This document shows, piece after piece, positions 34,942-43,346 of a stretch of 64,000 bases of DNA (position 1 is its first letter; every line of letters begins with the position of its first letter). The notes under the pieces are model-generated. The model was not told the DNA's origin, searched no databases, and saw nothing but the letters and a program-made list of their open reading frames with translations. The position numbers were made by a program, and so were the translations under genes. This DNA is from BOKV01 sp049289295. GTDB lineage: Bacteria > Pseudomonadota > Alphaproteobacteria > Rhizobiales > Rhizobiaceae. The stretch spans positions 124,001 to 188,000 of the forward strand of contig JBATLL010000124.1 of NCBI GenBank assembly GCA_049289295.1, read 5' to 3'.

Positions 34942-35544
34942 ATGCAGGAACTTGTTCCGGGACTTCAACCCAGGAAAGCCGCGTCTGAACTGGAACTGGG
35001 CGAACGCGTTCGCCAGATCCGCCAGGCCCGCAACTGGACCCTCAAGGAGCTTGCGGACAGGACAGGTCTTGCCATCTCGACCATCTCGAAAATGGAACGC
35101 GGCGAAATCTCGCTGACCTACGACCGTTTCATGCGGCTGGCACAAGGTCTGGGAATGGATGTGGGGGAATTGTTTGAACCTGGCGCCGAAGGGTTTTCGC
35201 ACGGATCAGTGACCGTAACGCGCAAGGGAGACGCGCCCCTGCACCGATCCGCTACCTACGACTATGACATGCTGGCCGCCGATCTTTCGGGCAAACACAT
35301 GGTTCCCATGATCGGCCGCATCAAGGCACACAGCTTCGGAGAGTTTGAAGATTTCATCTCCCATCCCGGCGAAGAGTTTATCTATGTCCTGGAAGGAGAA
35401 GTCACAGTCCATCTCAAGGGACGTGAAGCTGTAAACCTTACAACCGGCGACAGCATCTATTTCGATTCGGGTCTTGGCCACGCCTATGTTTCGACAGGAG
35501 ACGCAGATGCCATGGTCTTGGGTGTCTGCTGGAAATCGGGGTGA
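34942..35544 (+). CDS. XRE-family regulator with C-terminal cupin domain
   Basis: A 200-residue regulator. Helix-turn-helix at residues about 20-70 (LGERVRQIRQARNWTLKELADRTGLAISTISKMERGEISLTYDRFMRLAQGL) and a cupin sensor domain at about 125-195 (HPGEEFIYVLEGEVTVHLKGREAVNLTTGDSIYFDSGLGHAY). PuuR-type members repress amine or amino-acid catabolism and release DNA on ligand binding. I chose ATG 34942, since the longer frame from 34891 runs through the operator repeats. Divergent from the oxidase/TRAP/M81 operon, its expected target. Confidence 0.9.
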   Translation: MQELVPGLQPRKAASELELGERVRQIRQARNWTLKELADRTGLAISTISKMERGEISLTYDRFMRLAQGLGMDVGELFEPGAEGFSHGSVTVTRKGDAPLHRSATYDYDMLAADLSGKHMVPMIGRIKAHSFGEFEDFISHPGEEFIYVLEGEVTVHLKGREAVNLTTGDSIYFDSGLGHAYVSTGDADAMVLGVCWKSG

Positions 35545-35688
35545 CTTTCAGCACTTGGTTTGTTTGAAAACCGGAGATGCCGGAACGCCTAACCGCAACC
35601 TTTCCCTCCATTTGCTCATCAGCACGACAATTGCGCGTGGAAAACAGCGCTCGAAAGCAAGTAACCAACTGAAATAATGAAATATATT

Positions 35689-35732
35689 TGGAGCGGGTAG
35701 CGGGAATCGAACCCGCATATTCAGCGTGGAAG
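35689..35732 (-). tRNA. 3' fragment of tRNA-Gly(UCC), incomplete
   Basis: In minus-strand sense this is the anticodon-loop-to-CCA part of tRNA-Gly with anticodon TCC: loop CTTCCAC, variable region, a perfect T-arm (GCGGG-TTCGATT-CCCGC at 35700-35716), the 3' acceptor strand TACCCGC, discriminator T and CCA. The 5' half (acceptor, D-arm, 5' anticodon stem) is missing: the bases before the anticodon loop do not pair with its 3' stem, and no matching 5' half is found within several hundred bases. It is not a working tRNA. Such 3' pieces are typical of integrative-element attachment sites. Confidence 0.85.
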
Positions 35733-36300
35733 GGTGGACCATTCTGTGGCCATTGCCTGCCCAATTTTTGCGTTTTTGGTCCATCCCGGATTGATACTTG
35801 GCTCTACTGATCCGGAACGGATTTCGAGAAAACCGAAGAGATTCAGAAAAAAGCAACAATCTCATTGCACGGAAATTGTACAACTGGCGTTGCAAACCAT
35901 TGAATTAAATCAGCTTTCCACCCAGTCCATCGTGGGCGCGACAGCGAAGAATTTCTCTTTGTTTTTCAACGTCTTCAGATACATCGCAACGGTCAGGAAC
36001 AGCTACAGGTGTTTGTGGTCATGGATCGGATTGGGCGGACTTGTACCTGATAAGCCCCCCTTGTGCACCGATTTTGCAGGGATTTGATTGAGTGCACGAC
36101 ATGGCCGCATCATGATGCGCAAAATCACTCTTTGTTTTTCGGCGCACCGCCCTAAATAAAATGCCTGTGCCAATCGCAGTCGAAACAACCGACTGTGATG
36201 GCAAATCGCGCACGATGCGCGTACACCGGCTGGCACGCACCCAAAGCGCTCCAGTTGTGTCATTCAAGGCAAGGGCAACAGCGTACCGTGACGGCTTGGC
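35733..36300. other. Gene-free region between tRNA-Gly fragment and ECF sigma gene
   Basis: About 570 bases with lower GC than the flanks. The open frames on both strands here lack protein-like composition, ribosome sites or family motifs. A 7-bp inverted repeat (TGGACCA/TGGTCCA) flanks about 36 bases just right of the tRNA fragment. The region may hold remnants of an integrated element; I recognise no integrase. Confidence 0.5.
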
Positions 36301-36840
36301 ATGAGCAGCGATGAGATAACGGTCCTGATCGGGCGGGTTGCGATGCGCGACCGCGACGCCTTTCGTGATCTGTACAGTCGAACCTCAGCGAAACTTTTTG
36401 GCGTCTGTCTGCGTGTCTTGAAGGACAGGGCGGAGGCCGAGGATGCGCTCCAGGAAATCTATTTGAAAATCTGGCACAATGCCTCAAGGTTCGGCCCATC
36501 GCGCTACAGCCCGATATCCTGGCTGGTGGCTGTGGCGCGAAACCATGCAATCGATCGCCTGAGGGCTCGCAAACCGCAGGGAGCTGATTTCGATACCGCA
36601 TACGAGGTTGCCGATGACAGGCCAGACCCGGAACAGGCAGCCGTAAACAGATCAGGCGAGCGCCAGATTGGCGATTGTCTGGAAGAACTGGACAATGCCA
36701 GGCAGGAAGCCGTGCGCGGTGCTTACCTGGATGGATTGAGCTATCAGGAGCTTGCCGAGCGCCATGCGGTTCCACTGAACACCATGCGCACATGGCTGCG
36801 GCGGAGCCTGATGAAACTGAAAGAATGCCTGGAAAAATGA
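36301..36840 (+). CDS. ECF sigma-70 factor (SigK/RpoE type)
   Basis: A 179-residue extracytoplasmic-function sigma factor. Region 2 includes FRDLYSRTSAKLFGVCLRVLKDRAEAEDALQEIYLKIWHNA and SWLVAVARNHAIDRLRARK; region 4 is QEAVRGAYLDGLSYQELAERHAVPLNTMRTWLRRSLMKLKECL. It is coupled by a four-base overlap to an RskA-type anti-sigma factor, which holds it inactive at the membrane. The fasciclin gene downstream is a probable target, as in the mycobacterial SigK-RskA system. Confidence 0.92.
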   Translation: MSSDEITVLIGRVAMRDRDAFRDLYSRTSAKLFGVCLRVLKDRAEAEDALQEIYLKIWHNASRFGPSRYSPISWLVAVARNHAIDRLRARKPQGADFDTAYEVADDRPDPEQAAVNRSGERQIGDCLEELDNARQEAVRGAYLDGLSYQELAERHAVPLNTMRTWLRRSLMKLKECLEK

Positions 36841-37541
36841 CAACAGCCGGCGGCAGGGACAGGGATGACGATGCGCTGGCGGCAGAATATGCCGTTGGCG
36901 TTCTGCCGTACGCCGAGCGTGTCGCATTCGCGCGTCGCCTCGAAAACGAACCTGAACTGGCAGACAAGGTCAGGTTCTGGGACGAACAGCTGTCACCCAT
37001 GACGGAACAGGCCGGGGAAGTCGCCCCGCCAGACCATGTCCTTGCCAGACTCGAAGCAAATCTCTTCGAGCCAGCGGCCCAGCCGCGCGGTTGGTGGCAA
37101 AGCCTGCCATTCTGGCGAGGTCTTAGCTTTGCGAGCCTGGCAGCACTGGCAGTCGTCGTCCTGCTTTATGCGGGCTACATTCGCGGCCCGCTATCCGGTC
37201 CGGCACAACCATTCCTCGTTGCGGAACTTGCAGGCGATACGGGCGCGGTGCGCGTCCTGACATTCTTTGACCCGCGCGAAAGTGTCCTGAAAATCAGCCG
37301 TGTTGCGGGAGAACCGGCACCCGGGCGTGATTTCGAGCTCTGGCTCATCGAGGCAGACAAGGCTCCCGTCTCCATGGGTGTGATGCCAAGGGATGCCACC
37401 GGCACAATGCGCGTGTCGGCTGAACACCGCGCTCTGATCGCCAACGCCATCCTGGCAATTTCCGATGAACCGGCAGGCGGCTCACCGACAGGAACGGCAA
37501 CTGGCGCCGTGCTTGCCCTTGGCAAGGTGACGCCGATCTGA
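36837..37541 (+). CDS. Anti-sigma-K factor RskA family protein
   Basis: A 234-residue single-pass membrane protein. The N-terminal cytoplasmic anti-sigma part begins DDDALAAEYAVGVLPYAERVAFARRLENEPELADKVRFWDEQL. One membrane helix is near residue 95-115 (LSFASLAALAVVVLLYAGYI). The extracytoplasmic RskA domain ends with DFELWLIEADKAPVSMGVM, TMRVSAEHRALI and LAISDEPAGGSPTG, the clearest family mark. The start ATG overlaps the sigma-factor stop. Confidence 0.92.
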   Translation: MTTAGGRDRDDDALAAEYAVGVLPYAERVAFARRLENEPELADKVRFWDEQLSPMTEQAGEVAPPDHVLARLEANLFEPAAQPRGWWQSLPFWRGLSFASLAALAVVVLLYAGYIRGPLSGPAQPFLVAELAGDTGAVRVLTFFDPRESVLKISRVAGEPAPGRDFELWLIEADKAPVSMGVMPRDATGTMRVSAEHRALIANAILAISDEPAGGSPTGTATGAVLALGKVTPI

Positions 37542-37586
37542 TGCAGACTGTCTGCTGAAGAACCGCAAAAAATAGTTTTGTCGTCG

Positions 37587-37613
37587 TGAAACTTTGCGCA
37601 CCGGCCCTTCGTT
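37587..37613 (+). promoter_or_regulatory. Candidate ECF-type promoter of the fasciclin gene
   Basis: GAAAC (37588-37592), 17-base spacer, CGTT (37610-37613), followed 43 bases later by the fasciclin start. The GRAAC-N(16-17)-CGTT pattern is typical of ECF promoters. Assigning it to the sigma factor next door is inference. Confidence 0.5.
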
Positions 37614-37656
37614 ACTCCTCTCGTCCAATCCGGACCAACCCAAGAGGAGATTTCCG

Positions 37657-38214
37657 ATGAGATCCATCCAGAAAACCGCCCTGGCCGCGACCGCTGCCCT
37701 TGCCCTGATGACAAGCGCGGCACTTGCCGAAAACCCGATGGTCGGGGGCGCTGCGATGTATGAGAACAAGAACATCATCGAAAATGCCGTCAACTCCAAG
37801 GATCACACCACCCTGGTAGCGGCTGTTCAGGCTGCAGGCCTCGTTGAAACGCTGCAGGGCGCAGGCCCGTTCACGGTCTTTGCCCCGACCAATGAAGCGT
37901 TTGCCGCCCTGCCGAAAGGGACGGTCGAAAATCTTCTGAAGCCCGAAAACAAGGATCAGCTTGCGAAAATCCTGACCTGCCATGTCGTTGCTGCCGATGC
38001 CCTCTCGGAAGCGATCATGGGCATGATCAAGGATGACAATGGCAAGCATCCGGTCAAGACGGTCGGCGGCTGCACGTTCAGCTCCATGATGGATGGTGAC
38101 AGGATCGCCATCGAAGACGGCCAGGGCAATGTCGCCCATGTGACCATTGCTGACGTCAAGCAGTCGAACGGCGTCATTCACGTCATCGACACTGTTCTGC
38201 TTCCCGCGTCCTGA
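37657..38214 (+). CDS. Secreted fasciclin (FAS1) domain protein
   Basis: A 185-residue exported protein. Signal peptide MRSIQKTALAATAALALMTSAALA, then one FAS1 domain: NIIENAVNSKDHTTLVAAVQAAGLVETLQGAGPFTVFAPTNEAFAALPKGTVENLL, ILTCHVVAADAL and NGVIHVIDTVLLP. FAS1 proteins act in adhesion at the cell surface. AGAGGAG lies before ATG 37657. It follows the sigma/anti-sigma pair, matching the MPT70/MPT83-SigK arrangement known in mycobacteria, and is followed by a strong hairpin. Confidence 0.92.
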   Translation: MRSIQKTALAATAALALMTSAALAENPMVGGAAMYENKNIIENAVNSKDHTTLVAAVQAAGLVETLQGAGPFTVFAPTNEAFAALPKGTVENLLKPENKDQLAKILTCHVVAADALSEAIMGMIKDDNGKHPVKTVGGCTFSSMMDGDRIAIEDGQGNVAHVTIADVKQSNGVIHVIDTVLLPAS

Positions 38215-38232
38215 TCGTCAGGCAAGTTTCTC

Positions 38233-38263
38233 ATCCCGCTCGCCGGCTCCCGGCGGGCGGGAT
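38233..38263 (+). terminator. Strong stem-loop, likely terminator of the fasciclin transcript
   Basis: A 14-bp stem (ATCCCGCTCGCCGG / CCGGCGGGCGGGAT) with loop CTC and one U.G wobble in the plus-strand RNA. It lies between two convergent genes. There is no long U-run, so it may also act as a 3' stabiliser or serve both directions. Confidence 0.65.
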
Positions 38264-38272
38264 TACCAGCCT

Positions 38273-39139
38273 TCAAAGATCGATCCGCATTCCGTCATGA
38301 CCAAGATGGAACTTCCCTGCCCAGCGCGCCTTGACAGCGTTCAGCCAGTGCTCTTGCATATAGTCTGGATCATCCGAGGGAATGAGATGATTGAGCGCCA
38401 GCGCCCCGACCTTTGCTCGCGCGGCGATCTCGGCTGCATCATGCGCCATCGTGTGGGAACGCAGCCAGTGCTTCATCAACCGGTCATCCGCATTGCCGAT
38501 CCGCGCCATCAGCGGTCCAAGGGCTGATTCCAGCATCGCCTCGTGAATGAGCAGGTCGGCACCGGCGGCAAATTCCGCCAGCGGCGGAAAGAACGCCGTA
38601 TCGCCTGAAAAAACAACGCTGTGCCGTGATCCGTTGAATCGCAATGCGAACGTGTCAATGAGCGGCGGATGCTCATTGCGCATCGCTGATACAGCTATCG
38701 TGCCCGTCTGCATGACCGGGCCATCATCAAGGACATGCAGGTTGACCAGCCTGCGCAGGTCCGGGCGCCCCTCGTCTTCAATGCGCAGGTCAATGTCCGC
38801 CTTCATGGAAACGAGGAAAGCATCCCAATAGGCTTCAAGTCCCGCAGGACCGTGGATATCGACCGTGGACTTCAAGCCCGCCGTCCATGCCGTGTGCAGC
38901 AGCGGCCCAAGTTCGAGATAATGATCGGAATGCATGTGCGTCACGAAGATCAGCGACAGGTCACGCAGTTGCATGCCCTGGTTGACAAGACCCCTGGTCA
39001 CGCCAAGCCCGCAATCGACCACGATCAGCCTGCCGTCAAGGCAAAGCAGCGAAGAAGTCGGATTGGTCGAACCGGGACGGATCGCAGGCCCGCCCTTGGT
39101 GCCCAGCAGCGCCGTGAAATCCCGGAAAGCCAGATCCAT
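38273..39139 (-). CDS. Metallo-beta-lactamase fold hydrolase (RNase Z/arylsulfatase-like)
   Basis: A 288-residue MBL-fold enzyme. The metal motif is IFVTHMHSDHYLELGPLLHTAW; SVVFSGDTAFFPPLAEFAAGADLLIHEAML supplies further metal ligands, and the late His is in VGALALNHLIPSDD. The general sequence fits the tRNase Z-like/AtsA branch rather than beta-lactamase. Its ATG shares a base with the stop of the class III aminotransferase upstream, so the two are co-expressed. Substrate unknown. Confidence 0.87.
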   Translation of the reverse strand: MDLAFRDFTALLGTKGGPAIRPGSTNPTSSLLCLDGRLIVVDCGLGVTRGLVNQGMQLRDLSLIFVTHMHSDHYLELGPLLHTAWTAGLKSTVDIHGPAGLEAYWDAFLVSMKADIDLRIEDEGRPDLRRLVNLHVLDDGPVMQTGTIAVSAMRNEHPPLIDTFALRFNGSRHSVVFSGDTAFFPPLAEFAAGADLLIHEAMLESALGPLMARIGNADDRLMKHWLRSHTMAHDAAEIAARAKVGALALNHLIPSDDPDYMQEHWLNAVKARWAGKFHLGHDGMRIDL

Positions 39140-40500
39140 CAGTTGCCCTCCAGCGATTTGAACCCCGCATCGAGTGCGGCAAGAACCTTGGAAACGTCGG
39201 TCTCACTCAATACCAGCGGTGGCGACATGATCACATTGGGGCCTGAGACACGCACCATGACACCCTCGCGATAGATCGCCTCCTGCAGCTTCATCGGCAG
39301 CGCCTTGTCGACCGGTGCCTTGGTCTTGCGATCGGAAACGAGTTCGATCGCCACCATCAGCCCGTGCCCGCCGCGCACATCGCCGATCACCGAATGCTTC
39401 TCCATCAGCCTGGTCACGCCATCGAACAACTGCGTTCCCCGCGCAGCCGCATTGTCCTTGACATTGAGCCGCAGGGTTTCCGCAACACAGGCCACCGCCG
39501 CTGCCGCGCCCACAGGATGCCCGGAATAGGTATAGCCATGGCCGATGGCTGCCGCCCCCGACTTGTCGTTTTCGAACACGTCGGCAACCTTGTCCGAGAT
39601 CATCACCGCACCGAACGGAAAATAGGCATTGGTTATCGCCTTGGCAGTACACATCAGGTCCGGCTTGACACCCCATAGCCGTGACCCGCTCCAGGCCCCG
39701 GTGCGCCCGAAGGCAGTGATCACCTCATCGGCGATCAGCAGGATTCCATTGCGGTCGCAGATTTCACGCACCTTCGGCATGAAGCTCTTGTGAGGGGGAA
39801 TGACACCCCCTGCCCCAAGCACGGGCTCCATGATGAAGGCCGCGATGGTGCCTGCTCCCTGGAACGCGATCTCGTCTTCCAGCGCAGCCGCACAAAGCTG
39901 CGCAAGGCGTTCGGGGTCGGTTTCGTTGAACGGGTTGCGATAGGTATAGGGCGCAGGAATGTGATAGCAGCCCGGCAGCAACGGTTCGTACTGGGTACGA
40001 AAATTCGCATTGCCATTCACGGACGCGCCGCCGGTATGGGTCCCGTGATAGCCCTTCTTGAGGCTAAGATATTTGACGCGGCCACCCTCGCCACGGATCT
40101 TGTGATACTGGCGCGCAAGTCGAAGTGCGGTCTCCACACTGTCCGAGCCGCCAGACGTGTAGAAGGCGCGGGACAGGCCATCAGGCGCGAAGAATTCCTT
40201 CAGCGCATAGGACAGTTCGATTGCCGCGTCGTTCGAAGTTCCCCGGAAGGTCGAATAGTAGGGCAACGCATCGAGCTGCCGCGCAATCGCCTGTTTCACC
40301 GGCTCGCAGGAATAGCCCAGATTGACATTCCACAGGCCGCCAACGGCATCGATCACCTCATGGCCATCGACATCGCGCACGCGTACCCCCTCACCGGCAA
40401 CGATGATCTTGGGCGGGCTGGCAAGACTGTCGGCGGGATGCGCCATCGGATGCCACATGTGGCGGGCGTTGTTCTCCTTGAGAAAGTTCGAGTCCTTCAC
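39139..40500 (-). CDS. Class III aminotransferase (omega-aminotransferase family)
   Basis: A 453-residue PLP enzyme moving an amino group between an omega-amino compound and a 2-oxo acid such as pyruvate. MWHPMAHPADSL is the N-terminal segment typical of omega-amino acid:pyruvate enzymes; FYTSGGSDSVETALRLARQYH, AAFIMEPVLGAGGVIPP, LLIADEVITAFGRTGAW and the PLP-lysine segment MCTAKAITNAYFPFGAVM follow. I start it at GTG 40500, which has GGAG upstream; the frame extends to 40632 but is not protein-like there. Confidence 0.88.
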   Translation of the reverse strand: MKDSNFLKENNARHMWHPMAHPADSLASPPKIIVAGEGVRVRDVDGHEVIDAVGGLWNVNLGYSCEPVKQAIARQLDALPYYSTFRGTSNDAAIELSYALKEFFAPDGLSRAFYTSGGSDSVETALRLARQYHKIRGEGGRVKYLSLKKGYHGTHTGGASVNGNANFRTQYEPLLPGCYHIPAPYTYRNPFNETDPERLAQLCAAALEDEIAFQGAGTIAAFIMEPVLGAGGVIPPHKSFMPKVREICDRNGILLIADEVITAFGRTGAWSGSRLWGVKPDLMCTAKAITNAYFPFGAVMISDKVADVFENDKSGAAAIGHGYTYSGHPVGAAAAVACVAETLRLNVKDNAAARGTQLFDGVTRLMEKHSVIGDVRGGHGLMVAIELVSDRKTKAPVDKALPMKLQEAIYREGVMVRVSGPNVIMSPPLVLSETDVSKVLAALDAGFKSLEGN

Positions 40501-40960
40501 GCTTTTCTCCGTTTCAAATGTTGCCGTCTGGCTACAGCAGGCCAGGATTGAAAATCCGATTCCAGCCATGCCGGCGCGCCATTGCGCCAAACCGGCTCTG
40601 ATATCTGTCCACCGCGCTTCGACCTGCTCCACCTTCTTCTTTGAAACAGGGCGAACACCGACGGGTCAGCAAGGTTAGCCACTAATCAGCGACATTCGCA
40701 ACGTAATTCTTGCAACATCGGTTCATTATTAGAACCGGCTGGCTTTTGCCAGATTGTTACCAACAGGAAAGGCGCACCGCGGCATCTGCGCAGCCGTGCC
40801 CTGCTTTGCGGGGAGGGACTGCCCCTGCCGCCAGTCGGGAGGAAAACCGGCTGGACGGTTGGCACACACTCCGTCATTCTTGTATTGGAACCCGATCAGG
40901 ATTTCGTCAGCACTGGACATCTTGTGCATGGCAGGACGAAATGACGTCAGCGGAGAGGAA
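40501..40960. other. Divergent intergenic region with palindrome and structured leader
   Basis: About 460 bases between the aminotransferase and adenine deaminase genes. It has a perfect inverted repeat CGGTTC-ATTATTA-GAACCG (40719-40737), a likely operator, and then a GC-rich stretch (about 40740-40860) with several possible hairpins and a direct repeat ACCGGCTGG at 40734-40742 and 40846-40854. The stretch lies in the 5' leader of the deaminase gene. I could not match it to a known riboswitch. Confidence 0.45.
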
Positions 40961-42655
40961 ATGACAGTGCTGGAACAAAGAATTGCGCAGGGGCGTGGTG
41001 ACGAGCCCGCCGATCTCGTACTGCGCGGCGGCACCGTTTTCGACCTCGTCACCGGCAGCATGATTTCCGGAGACGTTGCCATTTGCGGTGATACGATCGT
41101 TGGCATCGCCGCGACCTATGAAGGGCGCGAGATCATCGATGTGACTGGTCTCATTCTCGTGCCAGGCTTCATCGACACCCACCTTCATATCGAAAGTTCG
41201 CTGGTAACACCTTACGAATTTGACCGTTGTGTCTCGCCGCGCGGTGTGACGACCGCAATCTGCGACCCACACGAAATCGCCAATGTCATCGGCCTGCCGG
41301 GTATCCGCTATTTCCAGGAAGCGAGCCTGCACACGGTTATGGATATCAAGGTGCAGCTTTCTTCCTGTGTGCCTTCGACCCACATGGAAACGGCTGGTGC
41401 GCGCCTTGATGCCGCTGACATTGCCGAGGTGATGGGCCACCCTTCTGCCATTGGTCTTGCCGAGTTCATGAACTATCCCGGTGTGATCCATCGCGACCCG
41501 GGATGCATGGCCAAGCTGCAGCTTTTCGAAGGCGGCCACATAGACGGTCACTGCCCGCAGCTTTCAGGCAAGGACCTCAACGCCTATGTCGCTGCGGGCA
41601 TTCGCACCGAGCACGAGGCCACGACCGCTGAAGAAGCACGCGAAAAACTGATGAAGGGTATGCGCGTCCTCATCCGCGAAGGTTCCGTCTCGAAGGACCT
41701 TGAGGCGCTCGCCCCCGTGCTCAACGATACCACGTCTCCCTACCTGTGCCTGTGCACCGACGACCGCAATCCGCTCGACATCGCCGAGCATGGCCATCTC
41801 GATTACATGATCCGCATGCTGATCGCGCGTGGCTGTTCGCCGCTGGCGGTCTATCGTGCCGCCGCCCTGTCGGCAGCCGAAGCGTTCGGGCTCAAGGACC
41901 GTGGGCAGGTCGCGCCCGGCAAGCGCGCGGATATCGTCGCGCTTGGTTCACTGGAAGCCTGCGATGCGCGCCTCGTATTGTGTGCAGGCCGCCGCGTTGA
42001 CGATGCAGCCTTTGCCGCGCGCAAGATCATCGACCCGGTCGGGCGGCATTCGGTAAAGGCGCCAAAGGTTCATGCCACCGATTTCCGCACCAAGGGCAAT
42101 CGCAGCGAGACCGATGTCATCGGCATTATCGAAGGCAAGATCATCACCGAGCACCTGCACGAGGAAATTGCCATCGAGGATGGCGACAAGCGCCCCGATC
42201 CGGCGCGCGACCTCATTCGCATCGCGGTGGTCGAACGCCACGGCTTGAACGGCAATATTGCCACCGGTTTCGTCAGGGGATTTGGGCTCAAGCGCGGCGC
42301 CATCGCATCAACCGTCTGTCATGATCACCACAACATCGCGACCGTCGGCGTGAGCTATGAGGACATGGCTCTCGCGGCCAACAGGCTGGCGGAAATCGAG
42401 GGCGGTTTTGTCGTGGCCTGTGATGGCAGGATTCTTGCCGAACTGGCCCTGCCCGTTGCCGGTCTGATGAGCCTTGAATCATTCGAGACCGTGCGTGACC
42501 GGCTTGTCACATTGCGAACCGCCGCAAGGGCACTGGACGTCACGCTCGAAGAACCCTTCCTCCAGCTTGCCTTCCTGGCGCTGCCTGTCATCCCCGCGCT
42601 GAAAATCACCGATCGCGGCATGGTCGATGTGAACCGTTTCGAGATAATCGCGTGA
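40961..42655 (+). CDS. ade: Adenine deaminase
   Basis: A 564-residue amidohydrolase-family enzyme turning adenine into hypoxanthine in the cytoplasm. Metal site and family marks: LVPGFIDTHLHIESSLVTPYEFDR, GVTTAICDPHEIANVIG, GHCPQLSGKDLNAYVAAGI, CTDDRNPLDIAEHGHLDYMIR, GQVAPGKRADIVAL and the C-terminal VCHDHHNIATVG of the Ade family. GGAGAGGAA precedes ATG 40961; the open frame reaches back to 40754, but that part looks like a non-coding leader. No other purine gene is adjacent. Confidence 0.92.
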   Translation: MTVLEQRIAQGRGDEPADLVLRGGTVFDLVTGSMISGDVAICGDTIVGIAATYEGREIIDVTGLILVPGFIDTHLHIESSLVTPYEFDRCVSPRGVTTAICDPHEIANVIGLPGIRYFQEASLHTVMDIKVQLSSCVPSTHMETAGARLDAADIAEVMGHPSAIGLAEFMNYPGVIHRDPGCMAKLQLFEGGHIDGHCPQLSGKDLNAYVAAGIRTEHEATTAEEAREKLMKGMRVLIREGSVSKDLEALAPVLNDTTSPYLCLCTDDRNPLDIAEHGHLDYMIRMLIARGCSPLAVYRAAALSAAEAFGLKDRGQVAPGKRADIVALGSLEACDARLVLCAGRRVDDAAFAARKIIDPVGRHSVKAPKVHATDFRTKGNRSETDVIGIIEGKIITEHLHEEIAIEDGDKRPDPARDLIRIAVVERHGLNGNIATGFVRGFGLKRGAIASTVCHDHHNIATVGVSYEDMALAANRLAEIEGGFVVACDGRILAELALPVAGLMSLESFETVRDRLVTLRTAARALDVTLEEPFLQLAFLALPVIPALKITDRGMVDVNRFEIIA

Positions 42656-42732
42656 CGCGACAGGAAAGCCCGCAAGCGGTGCGCTGATCATGGATAACCG
42701 TTTGATCGGTCCAGGTCCGCTGCACCAGCGCG

Positions 42733-43239
42733 CTACAGCCTTACCTGTTGCAGATCGTCCAGCAGATCGAGAAGCGCATCGAGCCGTTCTCGCCCGAAAG
42801 CTGTCTCGAGGCGAGTGAAAATCGCTGCATTATGTGCGCGGTGACTGGCAAGCAACTGCTTTCCTGCTGGCGAAATACGCACCAGCGTGCGGCGTCGGTC
42901 CACTTCGTCCGTGCGCCGCGAAACAAGGCCCGCCCCCTCCATGGACCGCAGGATACGTGTAAGGCTGGGCAATTGCAGGCAGGCAGCCTGGGCTATGGCT
43001 GATTGCTCGATTTCGCCCGCCTCGTCCACCACCCGCAACACACGCCATTGCTGCTCCGAAATACCGCTCGCCTGAAGCATCTCGCGGATCGGAATCATGA
43101 TGGTTTCACGCGCGCGCAGCAATGCAATGGGCAATGAACGTCCGGTCGGCCCGAAACTGGGGGGAACCTGCGCCCCGGAATCGCCCTGGCGGCCTGTTTT
43201 GTCTGCTACCTCTTTCAGCCTGTCATTCACGCTGTCCAC
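42733..43239 (-). CDS. hpaR: MarR-family regulator, HpaR-like
   Basis: A 168-residue MarR protein resembling HpaR, the repressor of homoprotocatechuate degradation: RSLPIALLRARETIMIPIREMLQASGISEQQWRVLRVVDEAGEIEQSAIAQAACLQLPSLTRILRSMEGAGLV is the dimer and helix-turn-helix region, and DRRRTLVRISPAGKQL the wing. The first 35 residues are an added polar stretch. It is divergent from the hpaF-E-D-G-H operon, the normal arrangement for this regulator. Confidence 0.88.
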   Translation of the reverse strand: MDSVNDRLKEVADKTGRQGDSGAQVPPSFGPTGRSLPIALLRARETIMIPIREMLQASGISEQQWRVLRVVDEAGEIEQSAIAQAACLQLPSLTRILRSMEGAGLVSRRTDEVDRRRTLVRISPAGKQLLASHRAHNAAIFTRLETAFGRERLDALLDLLDDLQQVRL

Positions 43240-43293
43240 TCCTTCCCGCCATCGAAGCCGTGTCAGGCTTCGTGCACCAGTCTATCATAAAAC

Positions 43294-43322
43294 TTGACAT
43301 CGCAACCATTATTACTTAACAA
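43294..43322 (+). promoter_or_regulatory. Candidate sigma-70 promoter of the hpa operon
   Basis: TTGACA at 43294-43299, a 17-base spacer and a weak -10 element TAACAA at 43317-43322, 24 bases before hpaF. The region between hpaR and hpaF is AT-rich with partial symmetry, a plausible HpaR target. Confidence 0.4.
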
Positions 43323-43346
43323 AGCAATTAATTGGAGAAAACTGGA

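Noticed and set aside
35734..36087. 117-codon plus-strand frame as a small protein
   Set aside because: No ribosome site, no family likeness and uneven composition; it begins in sequence just beyond the tRNA fragment.
35689..36300. Complete tRNA-Gly interrupted by a group I intron in the anticodon loop
   Set aside because: No tRNA-Gly 5' half (acceptor, D-arm) was found to the right within the gene-free region, and no intron core was seen.
40740..40860. Cobalamin riboswitch
   Set aside because: A CCAGTCGGGAGG...ACCGGC stretch loosely recalls part of the B12 element, but the conserved GCCACTG and CCGCAACTGT cores are missing.
40754..40960. In-frame upstream extension of adenine deaminase (69 extra codons)
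   Set aside because: The Ade family starts near TVLEQRI; a strong GGAGAGGAA site precedes ATG 40961, and the upstream stretch is Cys/Pro/Gly-rich with RNA-like repeats.
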